From Prosopocoilus inquinatus (lineage: Eukaryota; Arthropoda; Insecta; Coleoptera; Lucanidae): a DNA stretch of 64,000 nt. Positions 11,585 through 22,869 of this stretch are shown in pieces. The notes under the pieces were generated by a model. The model ran no database searches, was not told where the DNA came from, and saw only the letters and a list, made by a program, of their open reading frames with translations. Positions within the stretch are counted from its first letter, which is position 1; each line of letters begins with the position of its first letter. The position numbers were made by a program, and so were the translations under genes. The stretch covers positions 57,162,713 to 57,226,712 of the forward strand of contig CM069871.1 in the NCBI GenBank assembly GCA_036172665.1, read 5' to 3'.

Positions 11585-11735
11585 TAAAGCCACGTACAGA
11601 GTTGCAACTCCGTGAAGTAACGAACCGCGCCGTAGATGGTGCCGCAGACGTCTGTACGAAGTCTTTAAGACGGTCGCGGCAATATCTACGGCGCGGTTCG
11701 TTACCTGGTGCAGTTGCAACTCTGTGCGTGGCTTA
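11585..11735. repeat. 151-bp palindromic foldback element
   Basis: The left arm starts TAAAGCCACGTACAGAGTTG and the reverse complement of the right end reads TTAAGCCACGCACAGAGTTG. The arms continue through GTAACGAACCGCGCCGTAG on both sides and nearly reach the middle, so almost the whole sequence can fold on itself. It is much richer in GC than its surroundings. It lies just after direct-repeat copy 1. Confidence 0.85.
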
Positions 11736-12319
11736 AGAATCTGAATTATGCTCTTTTTAATTTGTAACGCAAACTCTATAATAATATTTAATACAGAATA
11801 AAATATCTTCGCCAAATTCCACCGCTGCCACCAAAAATGTAACGGATAAGGTTAAGTGATAAAAAAGGTCTAATTTTTACTTGTTCTAGTGTCTACTGGC
11901 GCATCAATCACATTTCTGCAAGCAACTATACTATTTTTATGAATTTATCACCATGTTTTTATTCACTTTTTACATCGTTGTGGTTATGTTTCATGGTTTC
12001 TGATAAATTTCAAAATCCTGATAAATTTCAAAATCATATTCCATGAATAATTTATAAGATCCATCTAGCTAGATATGATGTGGAATTCTTCTATGAGAAA
12101 ACAACCATCTTGAAAGAAGAAAGAGAAGAGAAAAATCAAAACCATGTAAACAAAGAAGTTGCAGCTAAATGAATTAACTAACGGGCACTTTCTTAACTTA
12201 ACATTTTGACTGACAGCTTTCTCACTTTGGTCACATGTGAAAGACGAGCGACTTACAGGGCGTAGTTACAAATTGAACAAAAGCGTCTCCAGATCACTGA
12301 TAATTGATTGTGAAGATTT
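11736..12319. other. Unassigned spacer
   Basis: Nothing recognised. Two short tandem phrases (TGATAAATTTCAAAATC) lie at about 12000-12030. Confidence 0.45.
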
Positions 12320-12377
12320 TTATACCCGAGCTGCTTTATACCTGAGACGCGCAGCTCGGGCGGCGACTCGGGTATAA
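12320..12377. repeat. Nested GC-rich hairpin
   Basis: TTATACCCGAG at 12320 pairs with CTCGGGTATAA ending at 12377. An alternative inner pairing uses CCCGAGCTGC (12325) with GCAGCTCGGG (12351). There is no U-tract or gene nearby to suggest a terminator. Confidence 0.6.
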
Positions 12378-12417
12378 TATTCATGCATCGTGGCGACTAT
12401 CTTGCACACTTCTTCTG

Positions 12418-12640
12418 AACAGAAAAACTACCTATTTATTTGAATTAAATGACCTACTTTAGTCTACGTCAGCTGTGCATTAGGCGTTGCTATTGAGAAA
12501 AAAATCTTGATGACTTATACTTTTTTTTTTAGTACCAAGGCCCTAACGTAGATCAAGGTTCTCTTGCAGGAATCATGAGTTCTTATATAATTGCAAGCTT
12601 GACGAATGCTTTCATTGCATGACGCTGCACGTGTTTTATA
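12418..12640. repeat. Direct repeat, copy 2 of a ~200-bp segment
   Basis: This is the second copy of the segment at 11380-11575, in the same orientation, with several insertions. Shared phrases include CTACCTATTTATTTG, AGTACCAAGG and TTGACGAATGCTTTC. Confidence 0.65.
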
Positions 12641-13022
12641 TTTTTTTCGGTGAGTCATAATACGAGTTCTAATTTAATAAAATATCCAAATTAAATAAAA
12701 GTGCACTGAATTATAAAAAATAATAATAAACGTAAGGATCTGGATTCGTACAGTAACATTTCGTACCTGCAGCCGACTCAAAAAAGCTAAAGCTCGGCTC
12801 TACCGATTAAAGAATTACGACTACTTTTAAAATGAAATTATATTAAAATATTTTGCTTTCATTCTCACTCAAATTTAAACTTTTTTTCTCGTTAATTTGG
12901 CTCTTGCAACCTACTTTGCAGACAGGTATGAAACATGTACTATCCATACCGTGGACGAATCTCATTGACGAAAATTTAATTAAAATGGAAATTGAAGTTT
13001 GTTCTTGTCCGATGAATATTGT
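12641..13022. other. Unassigned spacer leading into a palindrome
   Basis: No gene is recognised. The last ~40 bp (TGAAGTTTGTTCTTGTCCGA) recur at about 61345 in front of a related palindrome fragment, so they belong to the same repeat family. Confidence 0.5.
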
Positions 13023-13206
13023 AAGTACAATTTTTTTTTTTAATCTCGAACCGGACAGAAATATGAAGGGAAAACACTCTACGTTTCGCTATAGATTAAT
13101 AGCTTCGTCAGGAGGAGGTAACGAAGCTATAAATCTATAGCGAAACGTTGAGTGTTTTCCCTTCATATTTCTGACCGGTTCGAGATAAAATAAAATTTTG
13201 TACTTA
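13023..13206 (-). repeat. Near-perfect 184-bp palindrome with hammerhead-like core
   Basis: Left arm 13023-13108 and right arm 13120-13206 are almost perfect complements, from AAGTACAA at the outer ends through GAACCGG, AGGGAAAACACTC and TTTCGCTATAG to CTTCGT at the centre. On the minus strand the left arm has CTGACGA, an AGCTAT/ATAGC hairpin and GAAACG, the order of hammerhead core elements. An extra A sits between the core and stem II and the cleavage site would be GTT, so activity is uncertain. The right arm has lost the CTGA part (GTAACGA). Partial relatives lie at 58262 and 61345. Confidence 0.75.
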
Positions 13207-14100
13207 AAATGGAAATGTTTAAGAAGTTCAACATAAACTTAGTTAAGAAAAACTTTAACGTGCTTCCTGGTTGGTGCGGTAGTCACTGTTAAGGTGATAA
13301 TTACAAATGTTTATTTCAAAAATATATGATGAGCCATTAAGTTATAACTATGTACAAAAAACAATAATTCTGAATAACAATAATCAAAAAAAGTAAGGCC
13401 CTAAATTTATCTTTTTTCTAAATTCGACATACCTAATAGTAATATTCATATAAACAATTTTATGCTGCAACAAGAAATAATCCAGCAAAAGTTTTAATAA
13501 CAGTCATAACTCTGGCGGCTATCGTTTATAACGTTTTCTTTCTCACATTACCTTGCACCCGTGCGTACGAATTTCAACGTACATCCGTGCTCGTTCATTT
13601 ACCGTTCCTTATTCTCTACCGTGTTTCTGGCTTTCGATTTAATTACGTCGAGTCAAACAGCGAAACATAAAACTATTTCAAACTCCAATCAACACTCTCA
13701 GTTGTTTCATATAATGACCAATCAATCCTATAAGCGCTCGCATTGCGCACTTTAACGCACGATGCGGGCACTAAAACGGATTCATGTTTAAGCTCATTAA
13801 TGAAACGCTTATTGTGAATAAGGGGATTAATTTAACAAGGAATGAAGATTATCGCTCTAACCCAATACACGTCAAATTCTTGTTCAAGTTGCTTTGTGTT
13901 GTGTTGGATAATTTTCAGCGCTGCTGTTTTAACGGAAAACATAAAATGGCACAGGATCTCCAGGGCATCCTCCTAAATTGAACAGCATTGCTTAGTTACG
14001 TCAGTTAATAACGGATATAGAACAAAAAAAAAACTAAAAAAATATTGAAGGGTGAGCTTTTCAATCTAGTATGAACGGTTTAAGTCGATGAAAATTGTAG
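13207..14100. other. Unassigned AT-rich stretch
   Basis: No gene or repeat is recognised; short open frames (for example 13561-13755) have no family resemblance. Confidence 0.5.
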
Positions 14101-14257
14101 GAAGAAAATAGTTTTTAAGCTTCAAACGGACACCGTTAAAGTTGGAAACAACGCTCAACGTTACGACTCTGATGAAGCTATCAAACGATAGTGAAACGTT
14201 GAGCGTTCTTTCAAATTCTAAGAGTGTCTGTTTAAAGTTTAATTAACTATTTTCTTC
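14101..14257 (+). repeat. 157-bp imperfect palindrome with hammerhead-like core
   Basis: GAAGAAAATAGTT at the left end pairs with AACTATTTTCTTC at the right end; inner arms GCTCAACGTT and AACGTTGAGC also pair. On the plus strand 14169-14175 reads CTGATGA, followed by hairpin GCTATC/GATAGT and GAAACG, then a possible ACG/CGT stem III and GTT. An extra A lies between core and stem II. It resembles the 13023 palindrome in design but not in flanking sequence. Confidence 0.65.
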
Positions 14258-14667
14258 TAGTTTCAATGGTCTAAGCAGAAACGAGCAATCCGTTACCGTT
14301 TTTATGGTGCAGTTGAAAAACTCGGTGAGGATCGTACAAAATAGCACGATGGCGACGGGTTCAGATGATCTCTCAAACGAGCAGCAAGGGCAGCCACATA
14401 ACCAAGCCAAGTCTTCAGCAGGCTGGTGGCTTGAGGGCGTTAGGTCTGATAAAACGCCTGGTACTTGACCGTAGATCACAACAGGTGAACAAAAATTGCC
14501 GATAAAAAGGGTAGCGGAAAAGATGCATACAAGTGAACGACGAAACCCTAAGTGTAATTCTAGAAAGGAAACAAAATAACTTACCAAGTCAGTCCAAAAA
14601 ACTAAGACAAAAAAAAAAGATTTATAAACGTAGAATCGACTGGCCTATACAATAATTAGAAGTAATA
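14258..14667. other. Unassigned spacer
   Basis: There is an open frame on the minus strand (14243-14587) without recognised domains. No element was found. Confidence 0.45.
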
Positions 14668-15953
14668 CGTGGGCTGCTGGAAAAGTTTCTGGAAACGGTA
14701 TGAAAAAACGCATATGAAATTTGGTAAACGGTATCATTGTTTTTCGAAGTATTCGCCTTTGACGTCAATACACTTTTGCATACGCTCAAACCAATTTCTA
14801 AAGCACGTTTTGCACTCTAAAGATGGTACCTCAGAAACCAGTGTCCGGAATGTTTCAACCGCTGCTTCAGCCGACGAAAATCGCTCACCACGCATTTTAT
14901 TTTTGATATTTGGGAACAAAAAGAAATCATTAGGTGATAAATCAGGTGAATATGGACAATGAGTCATTAATTCAACATGTTTGTTGGACAAAAATCAACT
15001 GTTTGATGGGCTGAGTGAGAGATGGCGTTGATGGAGAATAATTCGTCGATTTCGATTTTTTCTTCTTATTTGATCGATGACTTCCGTCAAACAAATTATA
15101 GTATACCAATCAGTATTCACGGTTTTTCGATCCTCTAAAGCCACGGTTGCTACATGTCCAGTTAAACCAAAGAAACAACCAATCATTTGCTTCGCAGCAC
15201 TGCGTGAACGGACAACTTATGTTGATTTTGGTTCATTTTGAAATATCCGAACGGTAGATTGTTGTTTATTTTCTGGCTCGTACGAATAGATCCACGTTTC
15301 GTCACCAGTAACGATGTTATAAACTAAATTTGAACGACCTCCATTGAATTTCTTGAGCATTTCTTCGCACCATTTGACACGACCCTGCTTTTGCGCTTCT
15401 ATTAAATTGTGTGGGATCCAACGACTGGAAAGCTTTCGTACGTTCAAATGATCATGCAAAATCTGGTGTATTGCTTTGATGTCAATGCGTAAGGATGCTT
15501 GAATCTCACGGTATGTCACATGTCGATCTCGCTAAAGCATTTCAGGTACAGCATCTACATTAGTGGCAACAACAGATGTTGATGGACGACCTTTACAAAA
15601 TTCGTTACTGATAGAGGTACGTCCACGCTGGAATTCGGCAAACCAATTATAAATACTGCTCTTTGATGGTGCTTCGTCTCCAAAAGTCAACTGAAGCCGA
15701 TCGAGGCATTGTTTCGGCGTTAGACCACATTTGGAATCGTAAAAAATCATGGCACGAAAATTTTCACGCGAGATTTCCATGTTTACACAAAATTACTTTT
15801 TCTCAAATGCTGTACAAACAAAACTAGTTCACTTGGATAGAAACTGTCAATAGAATTATAGGCGAAAAACGTCAAATTTTTCAAATATGACAGCTGATAA
15901 ACGCTAAAAGTTCTAGACCTACTAGATTCCAGAAAATTTTCCAGCAGCCCACG
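14668..15953 (-). mobile_element. mariner transposon, copy 1
   Basis: This is a full-length 1286-bp element. TIRs CGTGGGCTGCTGGAAAAGTT and (right end, other strand) CGTGGGCTGCTGGAAAATTT match, and TA flanks both ends. It carries one transposase gene on the minus strand, now broken. It closely resembles the element at 41054-42344. Confidence 0.92.
14734..15780 (-). pseudogene. mariner transposase, defective (copy 1)
   Basis: The transposase would cut the element out and reinsert it at TA sites. The start at 15780 gives MEISRENFRAMIF, and the N-terminal helix-turn-helix (KQCLDRLQLTFGDE, then SKSSIYNWFAEFQRG) and first catalytic Asp (VTGDETWIYSYEP) are readable. An in-frame TAG near 15533 follows DAVPEML. 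Further downstream a one-base deletion and a five-base deletion in the region of HHDNAS remove the second catalytic Asp. The tail with SPDLSPNDFF (third Asp) and FERMQKCIDVKGEYFEKQ is open again. The family is about 345 residues long. The gene is dead. Confidence 0.88.
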
Positions 15954-16813
15954 TAGCACTCGAAGAAATGAAATTCGCTTCCATTAAAGGCTGGCGTTAT
16001 AGAAGTTTAGTTTGGCAATGGTCTTCCATAAATTTGGCCAAGCCGTGACATAACGCAACAGACGGAGCTGAATTATTCCTGCACATAGGTAAAGCGAAGC
16101 GTAAAGATGCATGTTAAGAGAGTTCCACTTATAGCATAAAATTCACTAGAAAAAGGTATCTAAAATCGACCGTCAAATATCGAATAATATTGGCAACAAT
16201 GACAACCAACAATGGCTGCCACATTAAAAAATTATTTACAGAAATTCTTTGGCGAATATATTATTCTATAACTCATTCAGAAGGGACAGTGGATTATACG
16301 GAAGCTGACCTAAGTACTTAGAAAGCGAACGGTTTCGAAAAATTAAAAATTCTCGTGATCTAGCTGCGAAAACTAAAGGGCGTGGCCGGATTCACATGAC
16401 CGTCTGGAACCTCAGCAATGAAATTCGTAACAGAATGGAAAAATGCATCGAAATCAAAATGAACCCGTAACACTTCTGTCGACGTTTGGCTGCAATCAAG
16501 CGTTAAGTAACAGTTGGCCCAGGCAATAATATAGCTCTTTAGGGTCCGTTATTATAAAGCCAATTGGCCCAAGGCGAAGGTTGGATTCAACATCCGGTTA
16601 GGTCTATACTTTTAACATTGTTCAACCAGGTTGAGTTCAATCTTCGGTCAATTGGCTTTATAATTTCGGTCCTAAATAACCTGTCCAGGCTCCTCACTTT
16701 AGAACTTCTTTAATAAAATTAGGTTTTCATGATCTCTATTACCTTGCGTTTTGAGAATTTACCTAACCATCTAAATGGTCTGTCCTCACCCATAAAAATA
16801 CTTAGGTCTAATA
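15954..16813. other. Unassigned spacer
   Basis: No gene is recognised. Around 16550-16675 an imperfect inverted pair (CCAATTGGCC with GGTCAATTGGC) suggests a small foldback. Confidence 0.45.
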
Positions 16814-18383
16814 TAGCGTTTCCCAAACTTTTAGGTTTCGCGACCCCCTTATGAGCAGTGTTTTTATTCGTGGCTTCCGCCCCCCCCCCCCTCCCCCCCT
16901 GCCGTAGAATCTTGAGCGTGAACACTGATGTTAAACGATTATCAAATACTTTCATAGCATCCTTTCAAATATTTGAGACTCGTCATTATATTTCATAACC
17001 AGGCCTAGGCGCATTTTAGGCGCGGAAGGTTTCGTTAAATATACGAGGAACTACTAACATCCTGAAACGATCATAGTCGGATAAAGTTCTAATCTTTAAC
17101 GCATCTGCCCTGTAAAAACAAAACAATAAACCAGTCGAAGCCCGAAAAGTCTATGCGGCACGCAGTAACCATTACAGTTCTGGTCGACTGGATATAAAAA
17201 CTTGTTTACATAATCAATTCATTCCGAAATGAACTTTACAGTGACGGCGCTATAATTGATATGAATTAAATGTATTATGCCAGTCTTTTTGAAAGTTACA
17301 TTAAAGAATTATAATGTTTTCGTAATTATTAATTTGAAAGAAACTATAAAGGCAATTATGTTACACACGTAATTTACATGAAACGGTTGCTTTTGATGTA
17401 ATGTGCGCGAGGGTGAAAGCGCCTCGGGCATAAAAGCCGTTCAACGGCGACGTTGAAATCTACGTCACTGCTTTGCTTATCGTTATACTGGTTTTTACCA
17501 GATATCCTAGGAATGTCCGATCCTTATTCATAACACATTTGAAGGGTACAGGGGAAGAATGGTTTTAGTCCATTCCAACAAATTTAGAGAAATATCACAT
17601 TTAAATTTTCTCTACTCTTACATGCTTCAGGTACCAGATAAATATATTCAAAAACCATTATGTTTTTGGATTATGTATTTATTAAAACATAAAAAAGTGA
17701 AAATAAATTTTAAAGAAATACAGAATCATTTCAACTTCTTCGTTCTTCCGAAGGCGCGCGCGGACTGAAGCCGTTTTTCCCCAGTGTAGTGAATCTTCTA
17801 GTGTATTTCAATGGACTCCAGCCATTATTACCATTTTGTCGATTCGGTATCTTAAAGTATTCCTGAATTACTACTAGATGGCACCCCAAGCTCAATTTCA
17901 GTAAAAAGTGGACTGACACCGTTTTTCCCCTGTACCCTTCATTTCTTTTAATGCATTGACACTTTTTTTCTAAAACTAAACATGGGAATATTTACACTGT
18001 ATGTTCAAAGTAAAAAAAAATCAGTGTATATGTACGTCATTGTCAAAACATCAGTTTTGATTCCAGAAACTGGAAATTTTCACTTGTGTTTTACCACGAA
18101 AGTGTCAAAATAAACTAACTATTTAAGAGACTATTACTACCACTCAAAATAAGACACAAATCTCGATAATTTCAATAAAATGCAAATTCGGTGCCGACCT
18201 TTGACAATTAATAACGACCAAAATTTATTGCTCGCGACTGTATGTATATGCAATCTCTTGTAAAAAATAAAATGATAAATTAGTTGCAATTTGCGTTTAG
18301 TTTTTTTAAATTTATTCTATCCGCCTCCTTTGAAAACTTACGCGTCCCCCAGGGGGGCGCGCCCCACAGTTTGGGAAACGCTG
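16814..18383. mobile_element. Non-autonomous hAT-type element, 1570 bp
   Basis: The left end TAGCGTTTCCCAAAC and right end (other strand) CAGCGTTTCCCAAAC are followed inside by GCGACCCCC-like and GCGCGCCCC sequences, the familiar end of Charlie-type hAT elements. The 8-bp TSD is GTCTAATA (16806-16813) against GTCTAACA (18384-18391), one mismatch. No transposase frame is present. It holds a smaller TIR element at 17541-17940. Confidence 0.82.
17541..17940. mobile_element. 400-bp TIR element nested in the hAT-type element
   Basis: The ends GAAGGGTACAGGGGAAGAA and (other strand) GAAGGGTACAGGGGAAAAA match. A second internal copy of the right-end phrase GGACTGAAGCCGTTTTTCCC lies at 17761-17781. 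The target duplication is unclear; ATTT is on the right, CATTT on the left. No coding sequence. Confidence 0.75.
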
Positions 18384-18854
18384 GTCTAACAAGTTCTCAT
18401 TCAAACTGTTTAGAAACCGATGAAGGTATTCAACCGCGCACAAAATAATCAGCTTGAAGAAGTTGCTGTACTGTACTATTTGCAGATGGTACAAATGAAT
18501 GACCTTTTCTAATATGATGTACCAAGTGTTGGTTGATAATTGAGTTTGTTGTGACAGTCGACCCACAGAAGTGGCGCTTCTTCTATTATTGTCTCATGTC
18601 TTCAGTTACCTCCTCTGTTCTGTTTTTAAGACGACTAATAACAGGCGATCAATTGAAAGACGTTTTAGAGTTGGCGATGCACCCAAATACGCATGTGCGC
18701 ATTTAGTTCATCGGATGTGATCGGACGTTCATTCTGTCTGACATTGCTCTTGATGTTTCTATTCGAATTCTAAGCGTAAATTGATATTAAAATATGCAAA
18801 GCAAGAAACAGTTAAAGAAGATGTATAGAATGGCCAACGCCTGCATCATTGACA
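18384..18854. other. Unassigned spacer
   Basis: No gene is seen; this may include the decayed 3' end of the Tc1-like remnant that follows on the minus strand. Confidence 0.4.
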
Positions 18855-19568
18855 TTAAACAACATTTTTAAACATCTCATTTTTTTGATAAGACCACAGG
18901 AAGAAATCTAACGGGGTGGGGCAACATGATCTCGGGGGCCAGTTATTGTTGGTGTTCGACTGATAGGTTCAGTGTTTCAACAGTCGAGTCGTGTGAATTG
19001 TGGCCCCATCTTGCTGGAAAAATCCTTCACGAAGCCCAATATCATCAACTTGATTCATAAAACATTCCAACATTTCAGTCCTGTAGCGGTGATTATTAAG
19101 TGTTCCCTCAAATAAAATGGGACCGATGAGCCTCCTACGACTAAGAGCTGCTCACACTCCAACTTTCTGAAGATGCAAAGATGTTTCTACAAACTCATGG
19201 GGGTTGTTGCTACTCCACATTCTCATGTTTTAAGAATTAGTGTAGCCCGTTAAACAAAACCAAGCCTCGTCTGTAAAGAAATTGTGATCTAAGACTTCAT
19301 TATTGAAGTTATCGAGAAGCCACTGACAATAGGTTTGCCTCTGTATGGTGTCGCTAACGAGTAGCTTTTGGACCATATTTATACGCACGATATAGAGAAC
19401 ACTGGTACGCTCACTCGCCGCCATTTTCAGTTTAAAATTTTGAGCAAGTTGAGTAGTTTGTGAAAATTCGCTAGATGGTAGAACCGTATCGCGGACTGTC
19501 ATTTTTATTAAATTCCGCAGCCGGTTCTTGTGGGGCTCTTGTTCTATATGGGCTCTTGTTAAACACAA
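18855..19568 (-). pseudogene. Tc1/mariner-superfamily transposase remnant
   Basis: Minus-strand translation in one main frame gives LDNFNNEVLDHNFFTDEAW then FCLTGYTNS, then after stops RRRLIGPILFEGTLNNHRY, GFFQQDGATIHT, WPPRS and PTPLDFFLWSYQKNEMFKN. These are the three acidic catalytic blocks (FTDEAWF, QQDGA and the final PLDFFLW) of a Tc1/mariner-like transposase group widespread in insects. At least four in-frame stops break it, and the N-terminal DNA-binding part is poor. No TIRs were located. Confidence 0.8.
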
Positions 19569-21545
19569 AACACATGGGCAGATATAAAGAGAGATACACA
19601 GTACGCAACAAACTGCTTTGAGGTTAGATAATGCATTTTAAATTTTAACTATGAATTTAAAGCGAAGTTGTAAGGCGTAGAAATTTTAACTTAAAGAGGG
19701 TTTGTATTGGCGAATAATTTAATTCGTTTCCTAATTTAGTTACATTGCAGTGAAAACAGAAAGACTTCTCAGAGTTAATTTGTATTGAAGCAAGGATATT
19801 TTAACATAAACATGAACTCATCGTAAGATTGCTAGCTAACCTAGAATATCTACCAATCTAGCTGGCATTAAACTGACCGACGTACTGATTAAAATGTACT
19901 CAATATAACGAGTGGATATAAACTCACAAAAGTACCTATCTAGCAACATCAGTTATGCATGCAAGTGACATCAAAAGTGCATAAAGTTAAAACACCTAAA
20001 CGTTACTGCAGCTTGTTTCCTTCAAGTTTGATGACCTTGGAAATTAATTCCATCGAAGCTGAAAATATCAAGTGTTATGTGAGAGACACATAACATTCTT
20101 TATATTATTTCTAATTTAATAAACATATTGTTTAATCTGATTACGTCCCTTATTCCAAGATTACCGTAAGAGTATCATTTGTCTTCATTTGCATCACAAG
20201 TTTGAAAAAGCTGATGATGATGACCAACGCAATAAAAGTTTATCTACGTTTCACTCTGGCTCTTTCAAAAAATAAAATGATTTATTAATCTCGAAGAAAT
20301 TGACAATGAATAGTGAAGCAAATAGCGTCTTCGATTCATTTGCACTGGTTGCAGTCAGAGTATTTGCATCTTGTAATAACACAAGATGAAGATACTCGTT
20401 GTGCGATTAATGCCAGTGTATCGAAAATATTAGTAGATATTTAAAGCATCATTAAATTCAGTTAACCAGAATAAACTGCTGTCAAGCCACTCAGTAAATT
20501 TGGGTTACAAATGTAGACTTACGATACATACCATTAATTATGAAATATTGTTAATTATAGATTTCGGAAAGGCTTCAAGAATGAACCAAAATGCAGTTGT
20601 CATAATATTGAAGCAACATTTTGTGTGCTCGATACATTTTCAAGAAAAATTTGTAAAAAATCATTAAGTCGGTGGAAATGAAGTCATTCGAAGTACACTG
20701 ACAGAGGATGCTATTCCTCAACTAAATGTATGCTCCTACTGAACTAATGCTAATCTCACATATCTCCTTTCTTCCACCACTACCAAACATATACAAGAAA
20801 CAAATAATACCAATAGCCTCTGAAAGGTTTGTAAAAATCATAGCAAAACGTAGTTGCCCGTAATATTAGTAAATATCTTTCTACATCTGTTTGATTGCTT
20901 GCTAAATTTGACTCGCCGTTTATTCTTTCTTTCATTACATTAATGACGTTTAGTGACAGTCCTTCATACATTGGTGTCATCTAGCGGTAAAATTTAAATC
21001 ACGTAACTAGGCACTACTTTTGACTTCCTGATTTTGTATGGGGAAGATAGGCAAGTGCATGTACCAGTGTTCTGTATATCGTGTTTATACGATAAGGGTA
21101 CAGTTCAAAGTCTTTTTTGAAAACAGTGCAACAAGATCCAGGTTTGGCGAGCAAGATTTCTTATAGATGTTCTCGGTTCATTAGTCATAACTTCCCGAAC
21201 ATGTTCAACTGCTGTACGTAAAGTTTTACACTGGTATGCAGAGACGTTCGCCGAACCCTAGCGCTAGCGCGTCGCCAGCGATCTTCCAACTTTTCTGTTC
21301 CAGAGTCCCTACTCAGCGGGACGCTGGCTGGCGCCTTTCTTAACACGAAAACATCAGAAATTTTGTAATGTTTGCAAAAATGTCTGTAGGTAACTGGAGT
21401 ATAGATGACGGACCACAGGTGTAGACTGTGGTATAGATTGTTATTGACTTTCTAACACGCAGGTTTTCCGACTTTTATTTTCTATCTTTAAATCAATTCA
21501 TTGATTTAATCAGTTAATAAATTTAATTAATTAAGCTAATTAAAC
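19569..21545. other. Unassigned stretch upstream of the Harbinger genes
   Basis: No gene is recognised over about 2 kb. 21230-21345 is GC-rich (AGCGCTAGCGCGTCGCCAGC) and may contain the left end of the Harbinger element, but I could not match it to an inverted copy beyond 24000. Confidence 0.45.
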
Positions 21546-22569
21546 ATGGCTAAAACTAATTACACCAGAGAGGATAAAGAAATGTTAATTCAAATTTTAA
21601 AAAAATATCCTATCATTGAAGAAAAAAAACGGACGCAACGAGCATCAAAAGAAAGGCAGATGGTTGGGTGAACGTGTGTAATGATTATAATGCTTCTACG
21701 AACGGTGAAAATGTAAGTATTAATTCCTATTGATATTTTTTCATTTCGTAATATAATTGTTAAAGAATATTTTATTTAAAACATATTCCAAATTTGAGAT
21801 TATTTTTAATGGAAAGGTAATTAAAAGAATGTATTGTTGAATCTCAACTATTAACAAAAATTATTCTAGAAATTTTTGCATGAAGTACAAAAATATTTGT
21901 AGAATAATAGCAATTAGCTACAAGTATTTCTTGCGTTCGGACAAGAAAAAATTGTCAATTAATTTTGGATTTAATAATATATCTTAATTAATGTCATTAC
22001 AGAGAAATCAGTTACAATTGAAAAGACGCTGGGACAAAATAAAACGCCAGAGAAAAAGCGATTTGGCCGAAGAAAGGCGGGAACGCATGGCTACAGGTGG
22101 AGGCAGCAGTGGAAAAGATGTTGACATCATTCCCGACATTGATGTGGTGGCTCCACATTTAACTACGGAAGTTGACAACATCTTTGACAGCGATGCAACA
22201 TATTTAAGTAATGAAAAAGTGAAGAACCCGGTATAAAATTTTTAATGTTAGAAATAAATATTTTACTTATTTATAATTAATCTTGTAGGTGAAAATTCAT
22301 GTCAGCCTGCCGTCGAATCCCAACCTGGCACCAGCAGAACCACTCGGGAAGAAGTTTCTCTTCCTGCCGGATCCGGTCGCAGAAATGGCAACCCTGACCG
22401 TCTTATGCAGATTCGGATACAAAATGCTCTTTTGGAACAACAGCATCTCGCAGAACTGCATAAGATTAGAGTAGAAAGAGAAAGAGAAATGCTGGAAAAA
22501 GCAAAAATTGAAAAAGAAAAAGCTAAACTAGAACTACTTTTATTGCAAAAAGAAATTGAAAAAAATTAA
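21546..22569 (+). pseudogene. Harbinger Myb/SANT-like accessory protein gene (three exons, one frameshift)
   Basis: In PIF/Harbinger transposons this protein binds DNA and helps the transposase enter the nucleus and find the ends. Exon 1 (21546-21712) starts MAKTNYTREDKEML, a Myb/SANT-like opening. Its run of eight A at 21622-21629 is one base short of keeping the frame that gives KADGWVNVCNDYNAS. Intron 1 runs from GTAAGT (21713) to TTACAG (22002). Exon 2 (22003-22207) encodes LQLKRRWDKIKRQRKSDLA then an acidic stretch. A GTAATG donor at 22208 joins to TTGTAG at 22288, keeping phase. Exon 3 (22289-22569) gives RLMQIRIQNALLEQQHLAEL and a charged coiled coil ending LLLLQKEIEKN. It converges on the transposase gene. 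Exon joins are my reading, not tested. Confidence 0.78.
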
Positions 22570-22869
22570 AACATATTTTAATTTTCTTGAATTTCTTTTT
22601 GCAATAAAAGTTTTTCATTTCTCATTTTATTATTTTTTTTTGAAAATAAATTACTTTATAAGCATCGTTTAGTTTTTTTTTTACAAAATTATAAAAAGTA
22701 TACTCGTTGAGTTATACAATCACATGATGAAATAAATTTTATATACAAGTAAATATATGTGCAATAACCAGGATTATTACAATTCACAAAATTTATTAAA
22801 ATATAAATAATTATTAAAATTAACGAAAATGTCTCTGAATTAAAGCTCGACGAACTGCATGCCCAATTC
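22570..22869. other. Convergent 3' region between the two Harbinger genes
   Basis: About 300 AT-rich bases between the two stop codons. AATAAA occurs on the plus strand at about 22645 and could serve the Myb-like gene. Confidence 0.5.
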
